DNA of 64,000 bases from Fallopia convolvulus (taxonomy: Eukaryota > Streptophyta > Magnoliopsida > Caryophyllales > Polygonaceae): assembly GCA_964016875.1 (NCBI GenBank), contig OZ024722.1, forward strand, positions 16,932,576 through 16,996,575. The letters run 5' to 3'. Position numbers and translations under genes: made by a program. The number at the start of each line of letters is the position of its first letter. Position 1 is the first letter of the stretch. Below are positions 1 through 11,853 of the stretch, piece after piece. Below the pieces are notes generated by a model, which saw only the letters and a list, made by a program, of their open reading frames with translations, did not search any database and was not told the DNA's origin.

Positions 1-3000
1 GCCCAACCATAAACTTCACTCAAACACAACTTCTGGAAACCTTTCTTCAACTTCTTGATCCACTTCTCAAATCGACTTCCAATAAATACCTGATGTGCCG
101 TATACAACGGTGGACACCAACCTACCATATAGAAGAAAAGAAGATGGACGGGTTAGTCTAATGAAAGACTAAGCAAGTGGAGAAACTAACTTGGTTCTTA
201 TGGTAGTGACTAAACATATTGGCATCAAAATCCGAATAGACTCAGATTATGATCCAACAGTTAGTAGTCTTATAGAGAATAAGAAAGAGACTTGCATAAA
301 CAAGAGAGAGAACACCACCGCTTGTGGTTTCTTTAAGAAGCATAAACAATTGTTGGGAACTCATATTAATCACATAACATCTTGAAAAGTCTCCATCGAC
401 TAATCAGATTGACTTAATCAAAGTTTGATTAAGAATCATTCATAACCGGGAGTAAGAATGGTTATTGAATAGACTAACCATCCGGGTACATTAATGTTCC
501 TAACGCACTTATCTTACATTACTTTCAAAACTCTTTACAACCATATTGGTAACTTTTAATCGACTGAAACCGCCGAGAACCTACATGTACATGTGACGTC
601 AAGATGAGAGGGATTATTTCAACCATGATCATTGACGAACAACTAGTACCAATTGCACTTAGCTAGAGTGCATAACACCTCCTCCAGCGTTGAGTGAGGT
701 ATGAGTCATGACCCGAATGTTGGGATATGATAGCGAACTAAACCCCCCAACATAGACTGTGTTATAAAGAGGTCATCGGAGACTCGGCTCCTACCCCTGA
801 AAACTAACTTACTTCATAATAATGTCTCAGCATGAGACAACATACAAAGTCACACATAACGGACCTAAATCCAGTTCTATCGCGAAACTGAATAAATAAC
901 ATGGTCATTATTTCTAACAAATATAACGACCTATCATATTTTATTAATCAAACAAGTCGTTCCCAACGCAAATATTAAGTGGGACCCAATTCCTCATTTA
1001 ATAACAATAACGCATGAGAGAATCGTCCACTTGCCTTATACGAAATTTCTCCTCTTAAGGCGATTAGTTCCATCTCGAACGACGTGCATCCAAGACTCGA
1101 GCTCGGGTTGTACCGGAAAAGAATAGAGAAATAAATTATAATTAATTTATTTCCGTTTCAAGATTAACTACACAAATTATTATGTCCTTATAATAATTTG
1201 TCAAACACTTGCTTGACTTAATCCGACTTTATAATTTAACCAATTCGATAAATCACGCTTTACGAGATTTAATACAAAAATCCAACTTTGAATGATCTTA
1301 TCCAAAAATCATTCTATAATATAAGTCAAGGTCGAAGAAGAAAATTACCTAGCTATACGTTTTCGGGATTTGCTTGCACGCAAATCGAGGTGGCACGCAA
1401 AACGATGCGATGCGCAAAACGAGGCAACATGTGGATCAAAACGATCCATCGGAATCCATGTCACGCATACCGAGGAAAACCGGGTCCAAACACCTTTCCC
1501 TTTTCCTTTTTAAAACTCAAGAAGGCCGGAAATAATGTGAGCGACGAACCAACTTCGTCGATGTCTAGCGACTTCGTTTGATATCCGTTTGGAGTGATTA
1601 AAGCGACAGTTGGAAGTCCTCATCACCCTCTTTCTACTGCTGGCAACGGATCTTACATTCATTTAGAGAAGACGGAGAACAAAGGCGATAAACTTCACTT
1701 GCCAAGGCTGAATTTCCGGGCACAATAAACCAGTACCAAAGCTGGTCGCAAACCCCTGTTCACCGACCTGTGGAGGAGACACCAGGGACGGGGAGGCGAA
1801 GAGGGAAGCGACAGAAGCACCTCCGACATCCCCTATACTTACTGTCGGCAGTTTCTGACTGATTTGGTTGCCTTAAGGTCAACCACGAAGCCCACAAACT
1901 TGACTTGTCGCTGATGAATTTTCCGGGCAAAGAAACCAGCAGCAACGTTGGTCACGAAGGCCTGTTCACCGGCTTCCATCGGAGACACCATGGATGGGAT
2001 GGAAACGTCACTTATGAAAGTATAAATCCCATGTTTCTACCTTCCAACTGTTGGCAAAAGTTCCCGGTATAGTTGCCTGAAGACGGAGATCGAAGCCCAC
2101 GAAAATCCTTTGTCACCAACTTCTGAAAATTCTGGGCAGATATCAGTTCGTGCATGAAATCATCGATTTGGATCAATTTCTTTATGGTTTCTTCCAAATT
2201 GATTGAGGGATATTGTAGATCACTTAATACTCGACATTTAGAGACTTGAATCACGATTTTTGGTTAAGAAACGAACCCACAATCGAATTTTGAAGTTTGG
2301 GGTGTTTTAGGTCAAAATCCGGGATTTGGTTTTCGGTTGCCAAAACCTCCTCCCCCTCTCGAAATCAAGCCTTTAACCCCCTTTTATGGCCTCTCCTGCC
2401 TCTTTTCGCCTCTCTCCATGATCACACACATGCCCCAATGATCGACACGAGGTTTGCCTGGCTTATGACAACACACATGACCCAAAACCGAGGCAACAAA
2501 TGGCGGGCAAGAAGGGATGATGACGCAGCGGGGCTAGGGATAGCCTAGATGAGGTGGCGAGCAGCCTAACGGAGGTGTGACGGGAGGGATGACGCTGGTG
2601 GCGCAGCCATCGGGGCTCGGGCCGGAATTGTTCACACACAAGGTAGGGAAGAAGGGCAAGAAAGAAAGAAAGGAAAAACGTGGGCCAAAAACGTAAAATA
2701 AACATATAATGTTCCATAAGAGGTCTTGAGTTCAAAACTCACCTCTAATCCTTTATTTTTGCTACTCTTTCTTTCTCTTTTTGCCTTAAGACCTACTCCC
2801 AAGAAATCCAATTTATTTTACACATGTAACTTTAAATTTTTCCGCTAAATACAATTTAACTTGCAATAATTTATTCATAAGAATAAATTTTATTTTTGCA
2901 AGTTTTTATTCATTTATAACGGAATTAATTTAAGTGTAACTCTTCACTTAATATTAACTCGAACGAATTATAGTAATATCTCTTTATTAAAAAGAGCGGA

Positions 3001-3007
3001 TATTACA
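1..3007 (-). mobile_element. Probable LTR of Ty3/gypsy element A (left end not found)
   Basis: Read on the minus strand, an LTR-like start TGTAATATCCGC begins at 3007, directly after a decayed chromodomain region (3008-3640) and its polypurine-like stretch. This is the usual order of a chromovirus: pol end, purine tract, 3' LTR. The same TGTAAYATCC start is seen in the LTRs at 4197 and 23786. No matching terminal TG/CA partner with a 5-bp duplication was found on the left, so the LTR may extend beyond the window or be truncated. No convincing gene was seen inside; the short ORFs are not recognisable. The right boundary is fairly firm, the extent of the LTR is inferred. Confidence 0.5.
1636..2250. 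repeat. Three diverged tandem copies of a ~205-bp unit
   Basis: Units start near 1636, 1841 and 2047, each opening with a form of ACTGYYGGCA and carrying, about 75 bp later, a form of AATTTCCGGGCA (1711, 1917 and about 2127). Between copies 1 and 2 the stretch containing CTGTTCACCG and GGAGACACCA is also shared. The spacing of 205-206 bp is constant. The unit has no recognised coding capacity and lies inside the presumed LTR. Confidence 0.7.
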
Positions 3008-3640
3008 TTAGTACCCCCTTAAAAATAGTTTCGTCCTCGAAACTAGGAAAGACTAGGGTGGTACACATATGAACATTGGAACGTATACAGAAAACCATTC
3101 TCTATCCGAAGAGAAATGATTTAACACCTAAGTACCCCCTTAAAGAATGTTTCATTCTTTAACTAGGGTAAAACAACTCAGGAAAACACCTTTGCATAAC
3201 TTGCTCGGTTTCCCAAACGTTCGTCTACAAACTTCTTGTCATTATATTTGAGGTTTCTGTACTTTCATATTTGAACCAAAGTTTTCGTACTACTGGTTCT
3301 TTCTTATCACATAACTTCTTTACAAGGATGTCTCGCAATCCTTACTCGACTTTCTTCCAGATAAAATCTCAATATCATCTTCACCAAGAACGTGAGATTC
3401 ATCCGACTATCCTCTCAGGATAACAACATCTAAAAGTTGTTATATATTAGATAACACACTAAGTATGACAAGATAATAGCCTATCCTGCCAATTCATTCC
3501 AACCTTTCGTAAGGCTCAACATAACAAGAATGAATCTTATCTTGTTTCTTATAAATAAGAATAAATCCTTTAGTAGAGTCACTTGACAAAACCTATCAGC
3601 CATGTCAACTTAGGAACTCCTTGCTTCATAAAGACATAAA
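3008..3640 (-). pseudogene. Ty3/gypsy pol 3' end: integrase C-terminus and chromodomain, decayed
   Basis: Minus-strand reading across several frames gives, in order, a GPYE-like stretch, SNI...DVVILRG, DESHVLGEDDIEI, KKEPVVRKLWFKYEST, VWETEQVMQ and finally FEDETIFKG just before the LTR start at 3007. This is the order of the integrase C-terminal region and chromodomain of plant chromoviruses, where the LW...E.ATWE motif is typical. Stops and frameshifts are frequent, so it is a pseudogene. A second, shorter copy of the terminal AGGGGGTACT purine segment sits near 3130-3160, suggesting a small local duplication. Nothing of reverse transcriptase or protease is left in the window. Confidence 0.65.
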
Positions 3641-4094
3641 ACTTTTATTGATCTTTCACCATCAACAACTTGGCTAGGATATACTTATATCCATTCATAG
3701 TCATCTTAAATGCATTAAAAAGAACACTCTAAATGAGTTTCTTAACAATCTTCATATGCATCCTTCTTTCATTAAGTCCTGAACAACTAATGACAAGAAT
3801 CCATTCTAACATCTTCCCACTTCCATTCTGAAACAGAAAGAGACTAAAACATTTCATCTGGTCTTCTATGCTCAATCAGAACTTCCAGACAAACTAAACA
3901 TATCAAAACAAACTCTGTGACATTTCGCTTCATGTCAGTCCATCAAAAGTTTTATCTTAATCCTTATACCTTTACTTGTTCCAGGCTGAACTAATTAAGC
4001 AAATAACTATGCTTTCTTTGAATTAATGAAAGAAGGAGATTCCGAAAGTTTTATCTTAATACAGAGGGAGATTTCGAAAGTAATTTAGAAGAAT
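3641..4094. other. Junction region between two inverted gypsy 3' ends
   Basis: No reading frame or repeat could be recognised with confidence. It lies between a minus-strand and a plus-strand pol end. The words AAAGTTTTATCTTAAT near 3947 and again near 4048 hint at a local duplication. Confidence 0.4.
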
Positions 4095-4196
4095 CATGGT
4101 TTAGAGGAAACGACTTGGGAAACAGAAGCTAAGATGAGAAAGTCATATGAAGAGGTAGCGAATTTTGAGGACAAAATTCTTATAGAGGGGGAGAAA
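4095..4196 (+). pseudogene. Chromodomain end and polypurine tract of Ty3/gypsy element B
   Basis: A short plus-strand frame reads GLEETTWETEAKMRKSYEE and, a few residues on, FEDKILIEGEK. This is the C-terminal chromodomain signature of chromovirus polyproteins. It is followed by the purine tract AGAGGGGGAGAAA and immediately by the LTR start at 4197. Only the last ~34 codons remain; the rest of gag-pol is missing and replaced by the junction with element A. It matches the family position and is not a host gene. Confidence 0.7.
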
Positions 4197-4864
4197 TGTA
4201 ACATCCCCGACCAAAGTGCATACGTCATTCTGCATTCATATAATATTAAAATCATATGCATAGAATATCGGCATGATATATAGTGAGTTTTTAAAAGTAA
4301 TATTTATTTTCAAATTAAGTTTATTATATTTTAAAAAGTTTTTAAGTAAAAGTTAATTAATAATTATTTCAGGGTAAATTTTATAGTAAAGAAGATTTGA
4401 GGGTGAAAAGTGTGGTTTTTATTAATTTTTGCCGACTTCCACAAACACTGCCTCCATCCATCTTTATATGTATGTATGCTTTGGCATTTAACTTACGTAG
4501 ATCACAAAAAAAAGAGAGAGGGGGGAGATAAAAATAAGAGATGGAAGTTGAATTTCGTTGTTTTAATTATTTATTTTGGTACAAGATCTCTCCTATCGGG
4601 TTTTACAGAAAGGTTTGAACTAGAAAAATGTTCTTCTATATATATAGTTTATCGTTGTCAAGTTTTAAAGGATTTGGATTTATGCACAAGAAGTTATAAT
4701 GCATTCTGGCATTTCATTGCATTTGGGGATAGAGTTTATAAGAGTAAATAGCCTAATTTGCATTGGGTTACATATAGGAGGACAAGTCATAGATCGAGGT
4801 CAAAGAGGAAATGGAGAGATATAATATCTGTCTTGAACAGGTGAGTATAGACCGGAGATTCAAC

Positions 4865-4975
4865 CCTATGTGCTATATGTGCCATATGGATATATGTGCT
4901 TTATGGATATATGTGTTATATGAGCTATATGGATATATGTGGTATATGGATTATATGGATATATGTGTTTTATAT
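4865..4975 (+). repeat. Minisatellite of TATGGATATATGTG-type units in the LTR
   Basis: At least five imperfect repeats of a unit containing ATATGGATATATGTG occur in about 110 bp. Palindromic ATATGGATATAT words recur. This is low-complexity DNA; the apparent ORF across it is an artefact. Confidence 0.7.
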
Positions 4976-5124
4976 GATAGCTCTGAAATTTCCAGAGTTG
5001 TTTGCACAGAAAGTATGTTAACAGATGGCATATGATATATGGTTACATGATGCATTTGATTGCATAGCATATTGCAATGAGATTAAAAGGACATGTGACT
5101 GTCTCGCCCTGAATTTGTATTACA

Positions 5125-5215
5125 GGACCTACGGGTCATACAGGATCTTCGGATCAATACAGGATCTACGGATCATACAGGACCTACGGGTCATAATTCT
5201 TACAGGGACCATAAG
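5125..5215 (+). repeat. Tandem ACAGGAYCTACGGRTCAT units in the LTR
   Basis: Four or five imperfect copies of an ~18-bp unit built on ACAGGA, CTACGG and TCAT follow each other, the last with a short interruption. No known function; variation in copy number between LTRs would be expected. Confidence 0.7.
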
Positions 5216-5742
5216 AGTCCATATACAGTAAACCCGGGGCAGATTCAGGCTTGAACAGTTCACAGAATAAAGAATCAGATACATCGACAATTGCATTTGC
5301 ATAGTAAATTCATATATGACATATATAATATTATGAATATGTATACTAACCAATTGTTTGGTTTTGTGTGAAATAATTGATGATGGTTTATATTCACTGA
5401 GTATGCGACTCACGTAAATCGCAAAACAATTTTTCAGGTTCAGCTTGTTCTTACTGACGTGTTTCCGTTTAGAGGTCACATTCATACAGGTCGGCCGGCT
5501 GAAGCTCAATGCAACCTTCTCCTCCTCATTTTGCATCATAGACATATGGTTTGTAATAGAAGTTAGAGAAATAGATGTTTTAGTATGAGTAGTAACGACA
5601 TAGAACTGTGTGTGTGCAACCTTTTATGGTTGTTAATTCCGCTTTGTGCTTATATGTGAATAGTTGCTTATATGTGAATTATCTCTTTATATAAGAGATA
5701 AGTTATTCCAAAGTATACGTCATAGAGTATAAGGGTGTCACA

Positions 5743-6640
5743 ATCCGCTTCTATCTCCAATAGCCTATAAGAACCATTATTTAGTAAATTACATTGAATA
5801 ATAGCCAGTATATCGATCAACGTACATTTATGATGGTGAATGCTCCCAAGAACCTTCTTATTGCATTTGATTAACTCGATGCAGAGAACATTAAGCGCAG
5901 CCGGTGTATCCATCTCCCCACGCCAACTTCCTTTAATTTTATCAATGAACTTGGGATGAGAAAACAGGCAGCTTCGAACCTTAACGGACGCCTCTTCTTG
6001 TTAACAAGTAAATACGGGCTGAGAGAGAGGAGTAGAGGTCAATGATCCGAAGAGAATTTAGGTAAGTGTCTCACACGAACCTCGGTCCAACTCGTCCACC
6101 CCTAAATATTGCCGAAAACACGATCAAGTCTTTTGTGGACGGTCATAGTAGCCGATAATTTGCGACTCCAAGTAAAATTTGGACCCACAAAATCCATGTC
6201 AACGAGGCCAAGCTCATTACACAAGAAATTAAAAGTAGTTAAATCCGATTGTAGTCCTGCTCAGCCTCCCTTCCTTTCATTGCTACACATGATGCAATTG
6301 AAGTAACCCCTGATGAGAACTAGGCCTTTGATTCATGTAACAGACCGTTTCAAATCCTTGCAAAAAATATCCGACGCTTGGCTGTGGGTTGCCCATACAC
6401 AAAGATTATGTGATTATCCAGGCCATCTTTAGCAAAAGAAGCATGGATAAAGTTGTTGTTCTTATCAACAATCTTCAAATGAACTCTATCTTTATTCCAT
6501 AGAACCCAAATGCCCCCTGCAAACCCAACAGCTTCAACCCTGGCATAGTCGGAGAAGTGTGGCCTCATCAATATATCACAAACGACTTGATCTCTATCAC
6601 CCGAAATTCTAGTCTTAAAGAGAGCCAAAACTTCAATTTT
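5743..6640 (-). pseudogene. L1 ORF2 endonuclease domain, broken
   Basis: The frame starting near 6628 shows the APE-type endonuclease features of plant L1 ORF2: TRISGDRDQV, GFAGGIWVLWNKDRV and, downstream in other frames, ELGLVDMDFVGPNFTWSR, a KRLDRVFGNI motif and SSDH. After it comes the linker region with an AALNVLCIELIKCNKKVLGS stretch, the usual segment between endonuclease and reverse transcriptase. Several frameshifts and in-frame stops lie between 6350 and 5913. The coding sequence runs into the LTR at 5742. In L1 elements this domain nicks target DNA for priming; this copy cannot be functional. Confidence 0.8.
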
Positions 6641-6754
6641 GTGGTGTTTACACGTGTAACGGATAGCGCGCTAGAAATTCGGTTTTCCTACACCAAAACA
6701 ATTTCAAATTAGACAATTCATAAGGCAAAAAACCAAGGAAAGGGAAAAATTAAC

Positions 6755-8500
6755 AATCTAAGCCTAAACGGACGGAGTTTATCTCTGCCATAGAAGTGTC
6801 TCCATGATCGTCCATCCCAGATGTTGTCCGGTGATTTTCTGATTCCATGGAAACTAGAGGGTTCGTGTTAACAACAGTTTCCATGGAAACAAAATGTTCG
6901 GAAACATGGCCCCTAGGTTGCAGCATTTCCGACGATGTACTGGAATTTCTCGTGGCTAGCGCCACGGACATGTCTTTTGGTGGTCGTCTACTTTTTTCAT
7001 TAACTCCCATCGTTGACCCTGGCATATGATCTAAGAATCCAGGGCTTTCAATGTTACCATGTTGGATAGTATTATTCCTCCTAGGCCCTTTATCCGCTCA
7101 TTTGTTCAACTGAGCTTTATCCATAATAGGCTCATTAACCTTTCTAGCTTGAAAGATAACAATTGTCTAAGACTTTGTTGGCCATCAGATTTCGTGTCTT
7201 GCACCCCACGGCTATTACTCCTTGATTTTTCATCAATCTTATTTCTTGTACCAATCTCCGCGATCTTCGAGCCACTCTCCATAACACTATTTGTAGTGTA
7301 CTCACAATCTTTTTTCCTTCCTTCTATTGTTATTTCTTCCCATATTTCCACCAGATAATTAATTATCATTCCTTTATATTCACACCATGATCCCCTTCTG
7401 GAATATCTTCTTGAACCGCTAACGCCTCAACCTTGTTCACTTCCGGGGACAACACAATTGAAGATGGAAGAAAGAGGTTCCCTTTTCCTTTATCGGATTT
7501 TTCTTGACCTTCCTTTGATTGTTCCTTTGATTCTGTTCCTTCGTTAGAGTTTCCTTTTTGGGGCCGATCCTTCCTAATCAGAATCATCCACTCCCCATAG
7601 AAACCTTTCCCGGTTCTTGCCGCCTCATGAGTCATCGCCGAAATATGTTCCACCATCGTCCACTCCACATTGCATGGTCCAGGAAAACTAGAGGATGAAG
7701 TAGCAATATCTTTTGATTTTTGCTTCTCTTGATCAATTGTACTTGGAATGTTCGGTCAGAAAGCACAATTAACTTTCAATTGGCCAAAGCGTCCACATCC
7801 ATAGCAAATGGTCGGGAGACCCTCATATTCAACCAGGTAACACTCACCATTGATAGTAATCCTGCCTTTGAGCGGCCTTTCTAAATTAATCTGCACACAA
7901 ATCCGAGCAATTTCCCATATTATTGTAGAAAGTAAGTGAATCAACACGGATATGATTGCCTATTCCTGCCACCACTTTGAGCAATACATTTTCTTCATAG
8001 AGTGTAACAGGTAAATAAAAGTGTAGTTTTTATTGGATCCGAGGTACTAAGGTCTGGCGCCGAACTACGGACTATCATGCACCACTCGAACACTATCCAA
8101 GGACCATGAATCAGAGTCATAAGATAGTCTTCTTCTTTCTCAAAGCGGACAAGGAAATATTCATGTGCTAGATCAAGCACATGATGTAGATAACTGGTCT
8201 TCCACATCTATCTGATCTTCCTTTCCATTATCGGGAAAGCCATTGGATGTCCAAGTAATTTAACCAACACCGAGAGCCGCCAAACGATGCCAAAGAATCC
8301 ATGACAACCTTAGCGATCGAAATGGCCAGATCACCATCCTCTCCATCGAGAAAAGCTATAGAGATCTTATACTTGAGGAGATCAGCATTTAACAACGTTT
8401 TTTGGTGCGTAGCATTTTCGGATGTTACCACTTCCTTCCAAGAAACTCGCGGATTCGAAGGGTCCAGAGGTTTGTTAGATCTGGAGAGATCCATTTGCAT
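6755..8500 (-). pseudogene. L1 ORF1 (gag-like nucleic-acid-binding protein), broken
   Basis: The minus strand opens at about 8500 with MQMDLSRSNKP and SWKEVV, a common start of plant L1 ORF1. Around 8200-8000 it has a DUF4283-like stretch (EYFLVRFEKEEDYLMTL, GPWIVFEW). Near 7900-7760 come RPLKGRITINGECYLVEYEG and a zinc-knuckle start CYGCGRFGQLKVNC. A low-complexity C-terminal part extends to about 6755. Stops and shifts split it into at least four frames. ORF1 proteins of this family bind the element RNA. The order and spacing fit a normal ORF1 of about 550-600 residues. Confidence 0.75.
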
Positions 8501-8600
8501 AACTCAGTCATCATCGCCGAAATTAGTCACCGAAGGAGTATTCAAACTAGACATAATAGAGAGTGTTTTTGGTAGGTTCAAGACACTCGCGGACTACTAA

Positions 8601-8987
8601 GATATGTGCACCGTCCCATAGCTATTGGTTTTCTATTGTGACAACGTTTTGGGTCCGTTTGATTTGTTTTCCCAACATGGTAATCAAGATCTCTGTTATC
8701 ATCTGAAATTCTTGTAAATGGTGGTTTATATCTATTAGTATTGCTAGCAGAAAGGTTTTTGAATTTTATGTGGCATATGAAACTTTATCACTTCAAGGTT
8801 AGCAAATTTCTCCCAAAGACAATAAAGGGGTATGTACTCTGTTGTCGGATCCCATCTCTATTTCTTCAAGTAAAGGCACCATAAACCCTGTTGTAGAAGC
8901 TCTACTTAAACAATCTTCTTCTTTAAAATCTTCTTCATTATCAATTTTTTATTGTTATTAAAATCTTTTCCATTTTAATTATTCACT
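8601..8987. other. No gene seen; possibly 5' UTR or flank of LINE A
   Basis: No coding or repeat signal could be supported. It lies between the ORF1 start of LINE A and the target duplication of the MULE at 8997. Confidence 0.4.
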
Positions 8988-8996
8988 TTATTATTA

Positions 8997-10224
8997 GGGA
9001 TATTTCTTTTGGTGACCTTCAGCTTTCGACTTTTCTTTTTGGTGTCCAAATAAATTTATATTTCCTTTGTTGCCCCTATAATTTGTACATGTTTTGTCTT
9101 GTAGCCTAAGGTACATAAAAACCCACTTTTCATCTAAAAATTATCATTTTTCGTTAAGAAATATAAAAAAACCCTATTTTTCTTCTTTTTTCTCTCTTTT
9201 TAATTTGTTTCTTCGACACCCTCCACAAAACCCACTTTGTACACATAGAACAGCGACGACAATCCTGGTTGGCAGTATATGGCAATCCTTGTTGGCGGCG
9301 ACGTTAGAACAACGACGCCGATGACTTCACATCTGGGAAAGAGAACAGAGGCGACGAGGAGAACCTAATCCATGAAGAGAACCCAATCCCGCATCGCTTT
9401 CATCTAGATAGACAGCAACGGTGAGGTTGGATCCTAGTGGCGATGTCGGCCCCTTGTCGGGTGTTGCGGTCGGTGACAGAGAGGGTTCTCAGGTGGAGGT
9501 CGGACAACAAACTTCCCGATTCTAGCCGAGCGATAACAAGTATGAATTTAGGGCTTTAATTTGGGAAAATGTGAAATTGGGGTTATTTCGTAAATTTCCA
9601 TTGATGATTTATGTTTGAATTTGATTCATTAGCATACTAGAGTTGTAATCTGAAGAAATTTTAAAATTGGGGTTATTTTGCTAGAATTCTTGAAATTCTC
9701 ACATTTTGTTGTATGCTTAATATTGTAAAATAATAGAAGAAAATGATTAGGTGTTGTATAAGGTTATCCTAATCAAATTGTACACGTGATTCAACTTTAA
9801 GTGTTGTATTAGTTTATATTATTGGCCATTGACATGTTAAAATGATCCATCTAGTTGGTACAATGTTGTTGTTCTTGGTGTCGAAGAAACCGATTAAAAT
9901 GAGGAAAAAAAGGAAGAAAAAATGAGTTACTTCTCCTATTAGCCCAGCGGGATTCCATCCTAAAACCAATTAGTAATAGGAGGAGTAACCCAAGCAGGGT
10001 TCCATCCTAAAACCAATTAGTAATAGGAGGAGTAACCCAAGGGTATATATACTATGCTATTTCTCTTTGATGTGAAATAGACTATTCTCAACACTTAACA
10101 AGCAAATGACAATTTCTAGATGAAAAGTTGATTTTAACAGGCTTTAGGCTACAGAACAAAACATGTACAAAGTACAAACTATATGAAAAAGTCCAAAATT
10201 AAAGGCAACCAAAAGAAATTTCTC
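8997..10224. mobile_element. Mutator-like non-autonomous element (MULE 1), 1228 bp
   Basis: Terminal inverted repeats begin GGGATATTTCTTTTGGTGACC on the left and, read inward from the right, GAGAAATTTCTTTTGGTTGCC. The flanks are TTATTATTA (8988-8996) and TTATTACTA (10225-10233), a 9-bp duplication with one mismatch, the length typical of Mutator elements. The interior has GC-rich patches (9240-9540) without an intact ORF and resembles that of the element at 56907 near TTTGAATTTGATTCATTA. No transposase is encoded. The right part (about 9870-10224) recurs at 42760-42986. Confidence 0.75.
9953..10046. repeat. Direct duplication of 47 bp inside MULE 1
   Basis: The stretch beginning TTCCATCCTAAAACC at 9953 is repeated at 10000, including TTAGTAATAGGAGGAGTAAC. 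The block containing it is absent from the related fragment at 42760-42986, so it was probably inserted after the copies diverged. Confidence 0.75.
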
Positions 10225-10239
10225 TTATTACTAGAAAAC

Positions 10240-10445
10240 ATGACCAATTTCGACGATTTTTAGAGTCATTCTAGACGCAAAAAAGCTTCGCCATTTTTAT
10301 TCTTGACGCTTTCAAAAGCGTCGAGATTTGCGACGTCATAAATTATCGACGCTTTTTTGCATCTGGATTTCCAAAGGTGTTCGAAACTTTTCATAGTCGA
10401 AAAATGCTCGACGCTTTTAAGTGTCGAGAAATTCTACACTTTTTC
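10240..10445. repeat. Repeated CGACGCTTTT motifs, possibly a CACTA subterminal region
   Basis: Forms of TCGACGCTTTT and its complement AAAAGCGTCGA occur several times in both orientations in about 200 bp. Short inverted subterminal repeats of this type are typical of CACTA (En/Spm) ends. No complete CACTA terminus or 3-bp duplication was found; MULE 1 is inserted directly beside it. Tentative. Confidence 0.35.
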
Positions 10446-11781
10446 ACATCAATAATCACACTTGTGATGCCAAGAACCTATTAATTTTGACACTGTAAAG
10501 AGTCGACCTTTCAGCTTTTATTTTCCTATTTAGTCTTACTTTCCATAATTATTACCAATGACGATACATACAAAATTTAGAAATATATAAAGGCACGGAT
10601 TAGTTCATCAAAGCTAACTACAAGCATAGCTAGAGTTTATATTGATAGAAAGAATTCATGTACATTCACCCCTCTTCATAAAGTAATCATTTCCTCAACA
10701 AATTGCTTTTCAATCTCTCACAAAATCTTGAGCTTAAAACATAATACACTAAATTGTGGTTTGCTACAAAATAATGCACATGCCCTTTTCTTGTTAGAAT
10801 CAACCTACAAAAGGCAAAAGTCAAAAGTGTGAGCAAAAGAAAAATCAAGTTCTTAAAATTAATTTTATATATCAACTTGAAAAATTGGAGAGAGAAGTCA
10901 TAAAACACACAAGTTTCACACAAATTTTCATTCCACAACAAGCATGTAATCAACCATGAATATAATTCAAAATGTCTAGCTATCTCAAATTATTCAACCC
11001 TTATCCAATCATGTATATACATACCAAACCTTAACCAACACTCAATTGGTTATGAATCTGTATGAGGGTGCTTGAGCAAGAGAACAAATAAAATGTAAAC
11101 CAAAATTAATGGCTTCAATCTAAATTAAATTTGACTCTGTCATAAAAAAACTTAACTTTTAGTATAAACTAGAGTGCTCACTCGTCTGTTGAATGAGACA
11201 GAGTTTATATCATATGTTTACCATTTGTTTAAATGTTTAGGTTTTAGAAATTATAATATGTGATTAAGCATATTAAATAATTTCATTATGAAACATTATA
11301 TTGATTTATACAAAAAACAAATCAAAATATTATAAAACATATATATATATATGTTATTTGATTATTTAATTGGTGTATTCTAATTTAAGATATATGAATT
11401 TCTTTTTGTTTCTAATTTGACAGTCCAAACATTATTTTCACTTTATATACTTAATCTATTACGCATTTTTAGGTTTAATTTTTTTATAACTATTTTTTAA
11501 ATTTTAGCTTAATGAGATTCTCGTGCATATAAAATTGTGAATACTATACAATGGTATTGTATTTTTCATTTGCTTTATAAACATAAGTACTGTTTATTAT
11601 ATTATTTTATTTTAAAATAAGGAAATTTAAGGTCCTTAAAAATGAATAGTTTGGTTTTTTCATTACAAAAAGTTTTTTATATGCTTGTTGTAATTGTAAT
11701 TTAATATTGGTAGAAATTATTATAAAAAAATTGAGCATTTATTAAACATAGAGGGACAACTTTTATAGTTGTTAAGATAAG
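10446..11781. other. AT-rich DNA without a supported gene
   Basis: Only short chance ORFs occur. A (TA)n tract lies near 11338-11352. No element ends were recognised. Confidence 0.6.

Positions 11782-11853
<72 letters not shown>
11782..11853. repeat. (ATT)24 microsatellite, 3' side of the retrotransposon copies
   Basis: An almost perfect run of ATT units lies at the 3' end, on the minus strand, of the retrotransposon segment that follows. On that strand it reads (AAT)n, as a 3' repeat tail would. The polyasparagine ORF across it is an artefact. Confidence 0.95.

Larger units (their letters stand above)
4197..5742 (+). mobile_element. 3' LTR of Ty3/gypsy element B (1546 bp)
   Basis: The LTR starts TGTAACATCCCC right after the polypurine tract and ends GGGTGTCACA at 5742, the standard TG...CA ends of chromovirus LTRs. 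At 5743 the sequence changes abruptly to a minus-strand L1 frame, which the LTR end interrupts. The next five bases, ATCCG, would be one copy of the target duplication; the other copy is outside the window or lost. Short ORFs inside are chance readings. Two short tandem-repeat patches lie within it. Confidence 0.8.
5743..8600 (-). mobile_element. L1-type LINE A, truncated by the gypsy LTR
   Basis: On the minus strand this segment carries an ORF1 (gag-like) remnant followed by the endonuclease half of ORF2, in the usual L1 order. The element is cut at 5742/5743 by LTR B, so reverse transcriptase and RNase H would lie left of the gypsy pair, outside the window. The 5' end near 8600 is approximate: ORF1 starts at about 8500 and the 5' UTR cannot be delimited. 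No target duplication can be checked because the 3' end is missing. Confidence 0.8.

Noticed and set aside
2705..2755. GAGTTCAAAACTC as a tRNA T arm
   Set aside because: No D arm or acceptor partner at the right distance.
4811..5231. Tyr/Met-rich short ORFs
   Set aside because: They span minisatellite DNA in an LTR.
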